Translations under genes and position numbers: made by a program
Shown here: in pieces, positions 52,961 through 64,000 of the stretch
Layout: each line of letters starts with the position of its first letter
How positions within the stretch are numbered: the first letter of the stretch is position 1
Source of the DNA: Akebia trifoliata
Taxonomy: Eukaryota > Streptophyta > Magnoliopsida > Ranunculales > Lardizabalaceae
Direction of reading: 5' to 3'
Assembly (NCBI GenBank): GCA_017979445.1
Contig: CM030719.1
Coordinates: 26,341,996-26,405,995, forward strand
Length of the DNA: 64,000 bases
The notes under the pieces: model-generated
Database searches by the model: none
Told to the model about the DNA's origin: nothing
The model's input: the letters and a program-made list of their open reading frames with translations, nothing else

Positions 52961-54856
52961 CAAATTCTATTGGAGGAATAGGCTAGCTCTTCCTTCTTTA
53001 AGAATTGTAAAATAGAGATGCTCACCAATTTAATTGTTTGATCAGTATGCTGGAGTTGGAGGGACCCATGCATTCCTTTTATTTATAAGTTAATCATGAA
53101 TATACTTACAAGAGAAAGAGTATGCACATAATTTGCTCTTATGAAATAGATGATACATCCTCAGTTACACCCCCCCCCCCAAAAAAAAAAAAAAAAAATC
53201 ATTCGAAAACATCCTAGAGGAGATTTCACCATTTATATTAGATAAATAAGTAAATAAAATGTTTGAGTATCGTCAATTAATAAAACTTTATTATTACTTT
53301 TCTTTTTAATCTATCGTAACTAAATGTATAGTACGTACATTCTATATATGCAATGTCTTAAAGCTCTAATAAGTTTTTTTTATATATCCCTCCATAATTT
53401 ATGTATAAACCCATTGCAAGTTATTATTGCTATGAACTTTCACATCACACCAACTCTTTCAACTCAAATTATAAATTCAAAATAGATCTCCTCAATAATA
53501 TCAATGTACTCAGTTGACATGCGGAGTTTTATTCCCACGTCCAAGATTTATATAATAATAATAATAAACTTATCCAAAACTCCAAATTGGCTGCAAAAGC
53601 CTCTTCTGTAATCCTTTTCTTCACCAAACTCCCTCTATCAAATGCATGTCTTCATTTTGGAAAAGAAATTTTTAAAAGAAAAATTAAAATGACTATCAAG
53701 CCAAGGTGACATTATTACATAAAAAAATTGAGAATTTTTTGTCTAGGTCAAATACAAAACCTAGTAGTTTCCACTTTCCATTAGTATCCCTTTTCCACCT
53801 AATTTTATGTTGGAAAATTAATTAGTGTTAACCATCAATGACTTTTGGACTAAAACTAACCCCAAGTGAATCCATGCCATTTTCACTTGATGGACTGCCC
53901 AATAAAGAATGCTTCTAACTAAATGTTGCTATTTGGTCTAGTGACAAGAAGATTGTTGATAAGGATAGATACAAAAAGATATCACAGAGGGTGTAAATGA
54001 AAGAATATGCAAGACCATGACTGGATAGCTAGAGATGGGTATGGAAGACAGATGGGCCTTGTGCTGATGAGGATATAAATCCCATCTTAAATCTGATTTC
54101 TTCAGACTACCAATAAATTAAGGAAAAATAAAACGCTATTTTCCAAATATCAAAACCTGCAAGAGAACCGAGGATGCTCATTAGAAATCCTATTGCTTTA
54201 ACACTAAATTGCAAATACATGCATTCACTGGACAACATAAAGCTTGCATTCAACATGCATTGAGGCAGTCACAATTAAGCTCTCCATTGTGATTGAGAGT
54301 TTGAAACTCTCCAGCTGTCTCTCCACTTCAGTCTTCCTTCCGAACTTCGCCTCAACAACTTATCCCAAACAAATGGCATTGACATGAAATATAATAATAA
54401 GGAATCAGATGGGAACATAACCAAAAAAATGAAATTGAAAGCTATGTATGAGACAGCTATACATACAAATTAATGTTCTGATCTCCTAAAAGGAGTTTAC
54501 TGGAATGTTTTTCCTGTCTTTAGAGTAGGGAACTCTGTTGCAGATGCTTTTGCTTGAATTGCAGGGGTAATAGATTATCTCGTTGTTTTCGCACATTTGA
54601 GGAACTACCGCCATTTATTAATGGGGTTACCAGATATCTAAGTTACTTAACATAAGGGTTTCACCCCTTACATACTTTTTGAGTTTTTGTTACCTCTTTT
54701 TCTGTTTCTAAAATTTTTCATAATGTTTTACTAGCAAAAACAAAGAACATTACAGTAAAATTACTAAATAATGCTCCAATATGTTTAAAACAACATGACT
54801 TTAATTTAACTTATACAATCTTTACCTATCTTTTTCTCTCCATTGTCATCTTCCCA
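52961..54856. other. Intergenic DNA downstream of F-box gene
   Basis: AT-rich, with a C10-A18 run at 53168. No gene recognised. The last 300 bases would include the 3' UTR of the minus-strand F-box gene. Confidence 0.45.
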
Positions 54857-55981
54857 TCATTGCCTTTCTGGTACAATAGCATCCTTGAGCGAAAAAAGGC
54901 TTGTGACATGAGGAACAGCATTGAAAACCCTTGGAATCCCACGTATTCTGAGTTCCTTAAACCTTTTGCTCTGAGGGTCATATAAGAACAACAATACCCT
55001 ATTAATACACTTCATTAGAACTTTTCCATCCTTTCGTATGCCCAGGATTTGTTCCATTCTCAACATTGAATTACGCCTGAAAGGCATTTGAATAACGAAC
55101 TCTTTGGTCCAAGACTCTCTCATGCCATAATCCCTCATAACCCATACTTCAACATGTTCCCTAAAACTTCTATCAACCACATAAAGATACCCTCCAAATG
55201 ACTCCAAACGAATACTGCATTGCTTCTTGCCAACAACAGATGGAGGAGGCTGAATCAACTGAAGCTTTTCATCTCTCAAATTCAAAGAGATTATAGAGTT
55301 AACTTCTAATGCATTATCAAAATCCCACCAATGTAAATTTTCCTTAGCTAATACACCAGGATACTTTAGATACTTAGCGTTATTCGACAGAACACAGATA
55401 GTTCTCCAAGAATCAGTGCCAAGGGTATGAATCTCAACCTCCAATGGTCCATTATTGGCAATAGATCTCATTCTTACCACCTTGTACTGTTTCTTGACAT
55501 GATCGAAACCAAACCCGATTAAAGCACCATTAACCTTGCCAAAGGTACCATTCTCCGGTAGCTTAATGCACTCTCTTGATATAGGGTTACATATGAATAT
55601 GCTTCGATAAGTATAAGAAATATCTGCTACGCATATAAATCCATTACAAGAACCCATTAAATTGAATATGGGTAGCCAAGATTTAAATGGTAGATTACTT
55701 AGTTTGATGACTGCACCACAGGTCTCAAAGTCTGGTATAACATACAATTCGTTTTTCCTGGTTTGAAAGATGAGACCAGGGTTTTGGTTTAGAGAAGCTT
55801 GAGTGAGGTGCATGTAAGCAAATTGAGGTTCTTTTGTTAAATTTCGCCATGGTTGGCATACGCACCTGCTTCCTAGTAGAGACTTGATGGGTAGTCTTGA
55901 TAGGATTTCCTGGATCACTTCAGGTGAGAAGTCTTCCATCGTCCTCACTGGATTGGTAATTAGGGTTAGGGCTTTTTCCAT
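54857..55981 (-). CDS. F-box protein with FBA domain, intact
   Basis: 374 residues, single exon. F-box: SPEVIQEILSRLPIKSLL then GSRCVCQPWRNLTKEPQF. FBA region: LYVIPDFETCGAVIKLSNLP, LMGSCNGFICVADISY, ICNPISRECIKLPENGTFG, IGFGFDHVKKQYKVVRM, VEIHTLGTDSWRTI, VLAKENLHWWDFDNA, GYLYVVDRSFREHVEVWVMR, DYGMRESWTKEFVIQMPF, LFLYDPQSKRFKELRIRGIP and VPHVTSLFSLKDAIVPERQ. All family landmarks are present, with a complete C terminus. The start ATG at 55981 is the ancestral one: aligned positions in the copies at 7312 and 11985 are also ATG. Likely an SCF substrate receptor; target unknown. It is the best-preserved member of the subfamily that spawned the 7-18 kb copies. Confidence 0.93.
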   Translation of the reverse strand: MEKALTLITNPVRTMEDFSPEVIQEILSRLPIKSLLGSRCVCQPWRNLTKEPQFAYMHLTQASLNQNPGLIFQTRKNELYVIPDFETCGAVIKLSNLPFKSWLPIFNLMGSCNGFICVADISYTYRSIFICNPISRECIKLPENGTFGKVNGALIGFGFDHVKKQYKVVRMRSIANNGPLEVEIHTLGTDSWRTICVLSNNAKYLKYPGVLAKENLHWWDFDNALEVNSIISLNLRDEKLQLIQPPPSVVGKKQCSIRLESFGGYLYVVDRSFREHVEVWVMRDYGMRESWTKEFVIQMPFRRNSMLRMEQILGIRKDGKVLMKCINRVLLFLYDPQSKRFKELRIRGIPRVFNAVPHVTSLFSLKDAIVPERQ

Positions 55982-57410
55982 TTTGGTGGTTGTTGTGGTG
56001 GGGAGCGGGGTGTTGGTGGTGGAAATAAGAACAAACGAATCACTAAATGGGTGGCACTCAAACCTTGATAATTTCGCCTAGCATATTCTGATTGTCCAAT
56101 CATATTTCACCACTTCCATCGGTATACGTGTACATAAGAAAAATAGAATAACTTATAAATTGCAAGGTTTTTAAATTTAATAATAAGAAAATTTATGAGA
56201 ATGGCATTTTTGTAATTAAGGGTTTCTCAATGATTTTAATATAGGAACTAAAGGTCATTTAATAATGACTAAAATAAAATTTTGGAAGGTAGGAGAATGT
56301 TATTGCTGGAAAGAATTTAAAATCTCCTTCTTTCCTTTTATGATTCGTTTTTAAAATTCAAATTTATCTAGTTGCTTTAATATTTTTAGGTAAGTTTGAA
56401 TTTCTTTTAAAATATCTTGATTTATTTTAAATAGTTCCCTTTTCTATGAACAAGAGTGGGGGAACCTTAAAAAGAAAATTGAAAATTAAGAGAAGTTTAG
56501 AGGACACATGGAAATCTTAGATTTTTTGTTCAGTTTTTTTTTAATTAATGGAAGCTCGTCTAAAGGAGATACATCCAATTTATTTATTCTATTCACAATT
56601 TTCTCTAATTTCTCATCTCCCTCATCGTACCTCTCATTTCGCAATATTTTTATTCAACTTTTGATTGCTAGAAGATAATTAAGAATTGATATTGGTGGCA
56701 TTGGAAGCAAGGAGACCTAAAAGGAAGCAAGGTACAAATTTTGGTAGGTTATAATTTTTTTCTCATGACTTATTAATAATAGGAGACGAAAGGGTAGCAT
56801 CAATGTAAATGAATTAATATAATAAAAGTAAGAGAGTCGGTGATGTGATTGAGTACGTTATGACACTTTTTTATTATGATTATTTAGTATAAGACACAAA
56901 TAAATAAATAATGCACAAATTGATAGGAAATATAAAAATGGATACGATTATTGTTACAAATAATAGTGATATATGATATAATTATTATTTTATTAAACAT
57001 CAAATGATGGACAATTGATGCCATAATAAGGGATTGACTATTGCATGAGTATGAGATGAACGTGTGGCATTACTACATATGATTATAAGAAACTGATGTC
57101 GTGGAGCAAGGTGGGCATTGGTCCTTGGGTGTAAAACCTAAAGCCCTCTAGGAAAACCACGGAATGGGGTGGTTGAGGTTTAGCCAGATCAAGGACACAT
57201 ATAGTGGTTGGATAAGGTGATTGAAAGTTGTTGTAAAATTTATTGCATGTCAAAAGTAAATAGATTTTTTTTTTGTGTTGTTGCTAAATGAGCAGATGTA
57301 TATTGATTTATCTTTGCGGAGTAAGCAAATGATTGAATTAGAGAAAAGAAAAATTAGTGTACAAAGGGGACTCCCCTTAAAAGTTTACTATTTTGAGATA
57401 AAGCAAAGAA
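55982..57410. other. Promoter side of the F-box gene and AT-rich spacer
   Basis: The first 100 bases upstream of the F-box ATG carry a GGTGGTTGTTGTGGTGGGGA run (purine/GT-rich leader). The rest is AT-rich with no gene or clear repeat end. Confidence 0.45.
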
Positions 57411-57413
57411 AGC

Positions 57414-57640
57414 TTATATCCTTCTAAGGATTTTTTTAACAAGAAGCAGCAGGGAATCAACACGCTCAAACATCTTAGAAGCTTGAGTATGAATCGCCAT
57501 TGTAGCCAGGCCATCCGCTACCATATCACCTTCTCTCCAAACATGTTGTAATTCAACTCTAAAGTCCTTCAGATGAACTTTAATTTTATGAATCATTGGT
57601 TCAAGACACCATGGATAATTTGCTCCATTTAGAGAGTTTT
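57414..57640 (-). mobile_element. LINE RNase H fragment
   Basis: Minus strand reads ANYPWCLEPMIHKIKVHLKD, FRVELQHVWREGDMVADGLA and TMAIHTQASKMF: the end of a LINE RNase H domain. Interrupted at its upstream side by the poly-A tail of another LINE. Confidence 0.8.
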
Positions 57641-57895
57641 TTTTTTTTTGGCTAAGCAAGCAAGGAAATATATAAATAAAAAGGAAGAAAAAAATTACAA
57701 TTTTCTGGTGTTTGGGAGACGCAAGAATTCTCCAGCAAACTCCATTTTAACCATCAAAAGAAGTTCATTTTTAGAATTAAATTTGGAAGAGGATTTTGTG
57801 CATAAGTAGCTAATGCATCTGTTGAATTATTAGCCTCTTGATAAACATGTCTTATGCCCCATTCAATTTGGTAAAGTAGAAACAAACATTTAGGG
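57641..57895 (-). mobile_element. 5'-truncated LINE inserted in another LINE
   Basis: Minus strand: YQIEWGIRHVYQEANNSTDA then LATYAQNPLPN (RNase H end), a 3' UTR with CCTTGCTTGCTTAGC, and an A14 tail at 57638-57651. The same TTGCTTGCTTAGC-A(n) end occurs at 50780-50835, so both are one LINE family. Confidence 0.8.
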
Positions 57896-58420
57896 GGCGA
57901 TTGATTGCGCTTCAAAATGCAATTTTACCGGCTTTTGCGTCAAAACGTGGGATTTCGTTTTTTTTTTTAGTGTTTGATACAGCGTTAAAATGCGGCGTTT
58001 TGAAAATTTTAACGCAATTTTGTAATTTTTACTGCTGTTTTGAAAAGTGGATGTGAGGAGCTTCGCGCAACAGCGTTAAAACGCGATGATATGAAATGAC
58101 TGTTATGCCCTTCGACTTTTTTAACATTTACATCATTGTCCGCGATTTTAACCTCGTTCACACTTCACCCTTCGATTTCACAACCGACTGATCTCATTGA
58201 AGACGACGACCAGCCGACTGATCTCATCGACGACGACGACCACCAAAGCACCGATCTAACCCTTTGACGACGACGACGACGACGTTAGCTTCGGTCAAAC
58301 GAAACCCACCGGCTTGAAAAACCAACCGTCGATCGACACCATTCATCTCTGTGAGCTCTCTCTCTCTCTCTCTCATCGATTTCACTATCTCTTTGTTGAC
58401 GAAATTGCATATTAATAGAA
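57896..58420 (+). other. MITE-like end and UTR-like microsatellite DNA
   Basis: TTA/GGGGGCGATTGATTGCGC at 57893 is a Tourist-style end. The other end was not found. 57930-58090 has repeated AACGC-type motifs (GCGTTAAAATGCGGCGTTTT). (GAC)n occurs at 58204-58240 and 58260-58283, and (CT)n at 58354-58375. The 58160-58380 stretch resembles a plant 5' UTR, but no coding exon follows. Confidence 0.45.
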
Positions 58421-58726
58421 AATTATCTGTTAGGGTTCAAGTGTTTTTGGTTGATTTTTATTAAAATAAATTTTTTTTATAAATTTTTGTGAATGATTGT
58501 TCTTGATTAACGCCTTTTAGAAAATTTTTTTGTTAGAAATTGCATCGATTGAAGTCGATTAACGCCTTTTAGCAATTTTCTGTTAGGGTTCAAGTGTTTT
58601 TGGTTGATTTTTATTAAACTAAATTTTCTTTTATAAATTTTTGTGAATGATTGTTCTTGATTAACGCCTTTTAGAAATTTTTTTTGTTAGAAATTGCATC
58701 GATTGAAGTCGATAAACGCCTTTTAG
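58421..58726 (+). repeat. 153-bp tandem duplication
   Basis: Two units (58421-58573 and 58574-58726), each with CTGTTAGGGTTCAAGTGTTT, TTGTTCTTGATTAACGCC and AAATTGCATCGATTGAAGTC. Nearly identical apart from A/T-run length. Probably lies in an intron-like region. Confidence 0.85.
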
Positions 58727-60395
58727 CAATTTTTGTTAGAAATTGCATCTATTTGAAAAGATAACTTGGTTTTACTTATTTTAATTTTGTCGATGAGAGT
58801 TATATAAATTTGTTATTTTTCAAAACTAATCTAAAGGGGGTTAAGAGATCATTTTCAAACTATGGCCACTAGTTATACCCAAAAATAAGCTTACTTTCTG
58901 GATTGAAGAGCAAGAAGCTTTACTAGTGTAATCAACAAAATCCTAATATGGATTGAGAATTTCTCAAGTATATATCTTTCTCCTTCCATATGTTAAAAAA
59001 AAAAAAAATTATGATTGATTGTACATGTTTAATTGGAGTGCGAGTTGTTCTAAGTTCTCCTTCTTTAAATTTTAGATTTTCTTACCTTTATTGTATGTAT
59101 CGTTCGTGTACTAGTAAAGCTAGAACAATTCCCTGTGTATTGGATCCAAACCACAAGTGGGTTTTCCTTATAATATATATGTCTTCTCTAGAGTCCAACG
59201 TTGTTGGATAATGTTGAAGTATCTTTTACACTTCATATCATGTATGTTTTGTTATTACAGATCTTGAATCGTGAGGTATTTCTAATATGTTCCCTCAAGT
59301 TTGACTCCCCAGTACTGGCAATGTTGAGCTTGTCATGCAAAGGAATCAAACAGAAGATATATATATATATATCTTCCCCTTTGAGTACTCATGAGAGGAT
59401 CATCAACATCTTTCACAACTTTACTTGAAGCAAAGATGGGAGAACCAATTGGTTTGGTGCAACACTGCTAACCATCAACAATGTATTGTTGATGAAATAG
59501 CTAGTAGAACAACTTATTTTTATTTATTATATATATATAAATTTTTTTTTTTTTTTGTGGTGGGGGGAATAACTTCACTATACCCAAAAAATGACGGAGT
59601 TTTCTGAGATACTAATTGCGAATTAACCATTTGATCATGTTCAAATTTCATTTTCTTGTACTCTCTTAGTATCTATTTGATTGGGTTGCTATTTTCATGG
59701 GTTGTTTGCTATCTTGGATGATTCTAATCAAACTTGCTGTTTTTGATGATTCATATTGTACTCTCGACTACAATTGGTTTACGAGGACTCAATGGTGAAC
59801 TTATTAATATTAAACAAAACATTGATTTGTTTAGAATAGGATCCAAATTCTATTATTTGAATCTTGTATTGATACACATTGATTTGTTCTTTGGCACATG
59901 GATTAAACTTTCTTCTTAGTAATTTTAAAATTCGATGCAACTCAATTTCAAAGTTCAGTATGATCTCAAACAATTGAAATCCAATTGTTTCACTCTCATT
60001 ATCTCAATTCATATTCTTTTAACACAGTCAACTTGTATATTTCTTCTAGCAAATAAAGTTTAAAGTAGAAATATATTTAGAAACTTCACTTATATGAACA
60101 TAGAAGTGGTGCCACTTCTAACAAGAATTCAGGGTTTATTCTTGTAAATGATCATGAATCTAGGATGTAGTACAAGGTCATAATAGTACTAAAATTGATA
60201 TGAACTTTTTATTGGAATTAAATATTATAATGTGTGTGATGTTTCCGATTTTGACATTAAGAAAACTTGAATTAAGCTTAGGCCACCATTGTATTCATTA
60301 GTCCACTTTGAAATACTTACACTAACTAAATGTTTAAATCGTAAGATACCTTTTCATATGCATAATAATGTCAGTATGATTATGTTTCTAATATT
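58727..60395. other. Intergenic DNA, nothing assigned
   Basis: AT-rich, with an (AT)n palindrome GAAGATATATATATATATC at 59354. Short open frames here lack any recognised feature. Confidence 0.4.
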
Positions 60396-60400
60396 ACAAT
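60396..60400 (+). repeat. Target-site duplication of solo LTR, left
   Basis: ACAAT, identical to 63546-63550. Confidence 0.85.
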
Positions 60401-63400
60401 TGTGGCGCCCCGCCGAACGCTAACACAAATCCCCATGTCAGATCTCGAGGTACTAAGTGGCACCTCGAAATTTCGGCATGGTCTCCTCTGTTTATGTTAG
60501 CATTCCAAGGCGTTCAACCTGCACCTGATAAACGACATACAATCCTGCATACATATACAAAATATAATACTAGCGGAAGCTTATACACGTCTAATAACGT
60601 ACGAATTATCAGAGTGCGGGAAGAAGAAAATTTACGGGATTATACAAAATTTTCTCACTCTAACAAGAGTCCTAACGCTCAATACAAATCTATAATACTC
60701 CTAGACAAATGGAGTATAACTCCAATACTTACCAGGTGACGGACTCTGGCTGTCTATCTGACCCACCAGATGATTCTCACTCATGTTCTACTCCTGCCTC
60801 GCTAAGCTTCGGATCTGAAACTAAAAAAATGGAGGATGAAAGGTTGAGTAACAATGGTTACCCAGTAAGGAAACAACAATTTCTGTCAATAACCTCTCCT
60901 AACATGAACGAATAAACATACTGAATCATTTTAAAATAAACAAAATTTTACAGAAGAAAACTACGATTAACTGGTACATATAACCAGGGATGAGCAACTA
61001 AACATTTTAAAACTCACATTACATCGATCAACAGTACTCACTATAACATTCTCTTTTTATACAAATCTAATTGATCAAATGAAAACAATAAACATGCATT
61101 TCATTTTATATATCAAAATAAGCAACAGATACATAATACACGATGGTGGAGTATTGGAATTAGAGAGTTGGGATTCACGACTGGATCGCTCCCAGTCGGG
61201 ACATGATGTTACAATTCCTTTCTGGCTTTTAGTTCCTGATTTTGTGGGCGGTCGCTGCCCTTACCACGTTTGGTTGACCATTTATCCGGCTCAGGCTGGC
61301 CGTTTGACGTGACCGTAAGCAATGGGTCTCTTTTCGATGTGTCAGAACGTTCGACTACTATAGATTGTTAGTGATCACTGACCAATCATCTTCGTCTATG
61401 CCTATCAGGCGTACATGTGATTCCCAAATATGCAAACCATTCGTATACGACCACCTTTACATTACAAGTTCACTGGTAAAGATAGAGAGGAATAAACCCG
61501 GATTCCAGTTGTGACTCCACTCTCATACGCGTCCCATACCACGTATGAGTTTGGTGGTCCCTACCGTACATCCCAGGATAGTACACCACTCCGGATGATA
61601 TGATGCACTATCCCTTCAAGCATTCACAAACTCTTTAACAGCTCACAAAATAGCTACTTATATATATTATTTTCATTTGAAAATAAAAGAGAAATTAACA
61701 ATACAAGGTTGAGAATAGATATCCAGTTTCCTACCATGCAAGTGTGGCCACCCGACCTAAAATAAATAACATAACAGAGCGCCTCGCGCTAACAGAAAGT
61801 AAATAAACATGCAACCAGTAACATTATCCCTGGATATCCGTTCACCAACCTGCATACAACACAACAACGTAAAATGCAGACATCACCCCTCGGGTGTGAC
61901 TGACATTTTACCGTTTCATACCCTTTTTCCCTTTTTTCGACTTTTACAGTTTTCAATCTCTTCATAAAATATCCATTTTCTGATATTCATCAACTCAATA
62001 TGAGTTCATTGAATATTAAATCACATTTTTCAACTATAGAATTTATTTCTATCAATAATATTAAAAAAGAATACAATTTTTATATCAAAACGGGGTCCGA
62101 ACAGTGCACAAGACCCAATTTATGGAAATAACCCGTTATAATACTCTACCCACGTATAATTTGTTAAAAATACAATTAAACATATCAAACATGCAATTTC
62201 TAGCGTGAATTTTGAAATAAACAAAGAATTCTATATTTCGAAAATACATCTAAATTTTTCCAATAAAATCCTAAATGCAATTTTCACAATCTATGATTAC
62301 TAATAGAAATTGAGAGTTCCTTACAATTTCTAGGCGAAAGGATCAAAGTATGTGCGCGGAAATCGAGGCGATCGGCGCGAAAATCGAGGCGGACCGAACT
62401 TCAAAGTGGCTGATTTTCAAAATCGACCCGGTGGTTTCGAAGAGCTCGACGTGCTCGTCTCTTCTCCCTTCTACGGTGAAAGGTGGTTTGACCCCGAAAT
62501 CGATGAAAACCGAGGTCGAAGTGACGAAAATCTCCGTATAAAAATACGGCTGATTTTTGACTATACGGGGTGAAAAAGATGAGAAAACGGAAGAAATTTG
62601 GTTGGGTTACGTAGAGAATGAGGTTGCGGACGTTTCTCCCTTCTGCGTCGGAAAGCGATTTGACCCCGAAATAGACGAAATCCGAGGTCAAAGTTTCAAA
62701 ATTTCCGTATCCAAATACGGCTGATTTTTGACGATATCGGGTGAAATAGAAAGTGAAACGAAGAAAGGTTGGGTGGGTTTTGTAGATGTCGAGGCTGCGG
62801 ATCTTTTTTCCTTCTGCGGCGATCGTCGACGACGAGCCGTTTGTGAGAGATCTGAGGTGGAAGAATCGGAGGAAAATCAAATTTTTCGTTTTATATGTTT
62901 CGGCCATATGACGCGTTGGGGAAGATGGGTTTAAAAAAAAATTAAATTTTTTTATTTATATAAAAGTTGGGACGAAATTGGTATTTTGTCAATTGTTTGG
63001 ATTGTCGATAACTTGATCATTCGGTCTCCAAAACTGACAAACGAATACTCTATTTCGCCTAATTTTTCATTCCGGATCTAATGGTATAGTCAATTTTTAT
63101 AAATTATGTCTCCATAAAAAATTTACATTTTTGACCTGACGTGACCCCTAAACTTGATGTCGTTTTCGTTTTTGGCGATAATTCAACTTCCTGATCTCCA
63201 AAAATGACAAATAAATAGTCCATGTTGAATAATTTTTCGTTATGAACCCAATGGTATAATCGAATTTTAAAAATTATTCCTCTAACAAAAAGTCACTATT
63301 TTAGCCTGGTCCGACCCGATAATCGAGGATTTTACAACTTTTATATTCGGACTCGCATTTGAGCGTGCTTACAAGCTAAACTATGTTTTTCGATCATTTT

Positions 63401-63545
63401 GAATCTAATGGTGAGGTCAGATTCCATTAAAAATGATTAGAAACATCCTAAAGTTTTACCCCTAAATCCCACTTTCAAGATTTTCTTACAATTCCACTAT
63501 TTATTTTTTTCCTCGAGATACGAATTAAAAATTCGGGGTGTTACA
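60401..63545 (-). mobile_element. Solo LTR of a large gypsy-type retrotransposon, 3,145 bp
   Basis: Plus strand starts TGTGGCGCCCCGCC and ends GAATTCGGGGTGTTACA-like; on the minus strand it starts TGTAACACCCCGAATTTTTA, the usual start of large plant gypsy (Del/Tekay-type) LTRs. A perfect 5-bp TSD (ACAAT) proves a complete LTR with no internal region: a product of unequal recombination between two LTRs. A TATA-like TATATAAATA lies near 62955 in the minus direction. The related remnant at 40031-41460 supports the orientation. Confidence 0.85.
62456..62820. repeat. Internal tandem repeat of the solo LTR, about 175-bp unit
   Basis: Two units plus the start of a third share TTCTCCCTTCT.CG, TTTGACCCCGAAAT.GA, AAATACGGCTGATTTTTGAC and GGTTGGGT. 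They lie on the GC-richer side of the LTR. Confidence 0.75.
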
Positions 63546-63550
63546 ACAAT
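63546..63550 (+). repeat. Target-site duplication of solo LTR, right
   Basis: ACAAT, second copy. Confidence 0.85.
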
Positions 63551-64000
63551 CTAGTGGGGGATTGTAAGCTTTGAAAAATTGTTAGTTCAATAGTAATTGA
63601 AATGAGCAGTCCTAGGTTAATGACTATCGTGAGACTGAAAACACACACACACACAACACATACAACAATTACTGTATTTTGTACAGTCAAAGATTGAGAA
63701 CACAGGGCTCCCTCATCGTGGGACTGAGAACTGTGCGTTCTTCCGACTATATATATGATAACCTGACATTGCCTCCTGGTTTCTCTCTTTAATTATATAC
63801 TATGCACAAATTGTAGGTTGAGATGGTGTAAGTAATCAAATAATTTACATGATTAATTGAAATAGACCATTTAATATTCTGTTCTACTGTCGTCTCTTGT
63901 TATTACCATTGGCAGATGGAAGATAACAATTCAAAGAATGCAAAAGCAAATTAGACACCCAAACAACATGAAGTTTGGGTCGAGATCTACTATGAATTAG
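63551..64000. other. Intergenic DNA, nothing assigned
   Basis: Contains a (CA)n run near 63640 and otherwise AT-rich sequence. No gene is seen. Confidence 0.4.

Noticed and set aside
58160..58380. First exon of a real gene (UTR-like GAC and CT repeats)
   Set aside because: No coding frame follows within several kilobases and the upstream edge looks like a MITE end, so a gene call is not supported.
62401..62907. 168-codon minus-strand open frame
   Set aside because: It lies in the tandem repeats of the solo LTR and its peptide repeats with the DNA. There is no domain.
1..64000. CRISPR arrays, bacterial operons or ribosome-binding sites
   Set aside because: The window is plant nuclear DNA. 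No regularly spaced direct repeats with unique spacers were seen.

Overview
This window is nuclear DNA of a flowering plant, most likely a eudicot. The evidence is the F-box genes with plant-specific associated domains, L1-type LINEs with an RNase H tail, Ty1/copia and Ty3/gypsy LTRs, hAT and Tourist-like MITEs, a tRNA-derived SINE, GT..AG exon pieces of plant genes, and AT-rich spacers. The species cannot be fixed from the sequence. There are no operons, tRNA/rRNA genes or CRISPR arrays.

Layout. 1-5.5 kb: AT-rich spacer with one unrecognised exon-like piece. 5.5-16.8 kb: an F-box cluster with one gene on the minus strand (5485-6624), a pseudogene (7312-8390), a nearly full-length gene (12004-13053) and an inverted, 5'-truncated pseudogene (15848-16777). 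The 12 kb gene and the inverted pseudogene, with their 3' flanks, form a large inverted repeat around a 1.4 kb spacer. MITEs, a SINE with target-site duplication and several foldback hairpins are scattered among them.

17.2-24.4 kb is the most unusual part. It holds exon-sized fragments of at least seven unrelated host genes, all on the plus strand, several with GT..AG boundaries and introns intact: a DYW-type PPR protein, an F-box protein, dolichol-phosphate mannosyltransferase (DPM1), a type-I DnaJ co-chaperone, an ABCC/MRP transporter, a TSJT1/DUF3700 protein and RAPTOR (TOR complex), plus several unrecognised exons. This looks like gene capture by a DNA transposon (Helitron or Pack-CACTA type). 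It was later split by a nearly full-length 7.1 kb LINE (25097-32244) with a 14-bp target-site duplication. A CACTA-like end with subterminal palindromes lies at 33.2-33.46 kb.

33.5-39.3 kb is a mosaic of F-box-flank repeats, a possible organelle-derived block and another foldback hairpin. 39.5-53 kb is a nest of retroelements: gypsy LTR-like sequence, a LINE interrupted by a 5.0 kb copia element (42029-47000) that itself holds a Tat/Athila-like fragment, and several LINE 3' ends and LTRs. 54.9-56.0 kb carries an intact F-box gene (54857-55981). 57.4-60.4 kb holds LINE tails, a MITE-like end and UTR-like microsatellite DNA. 60401-63545 is a 3.1 kb solo LTR with a perfect 5-bp TSD.

The likely host genes are the three F-box genes. 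By family they would be substrate receptors of SCF ubiquitin ligases. The rest is transposon sequence, host-gene fragments and their decay products.
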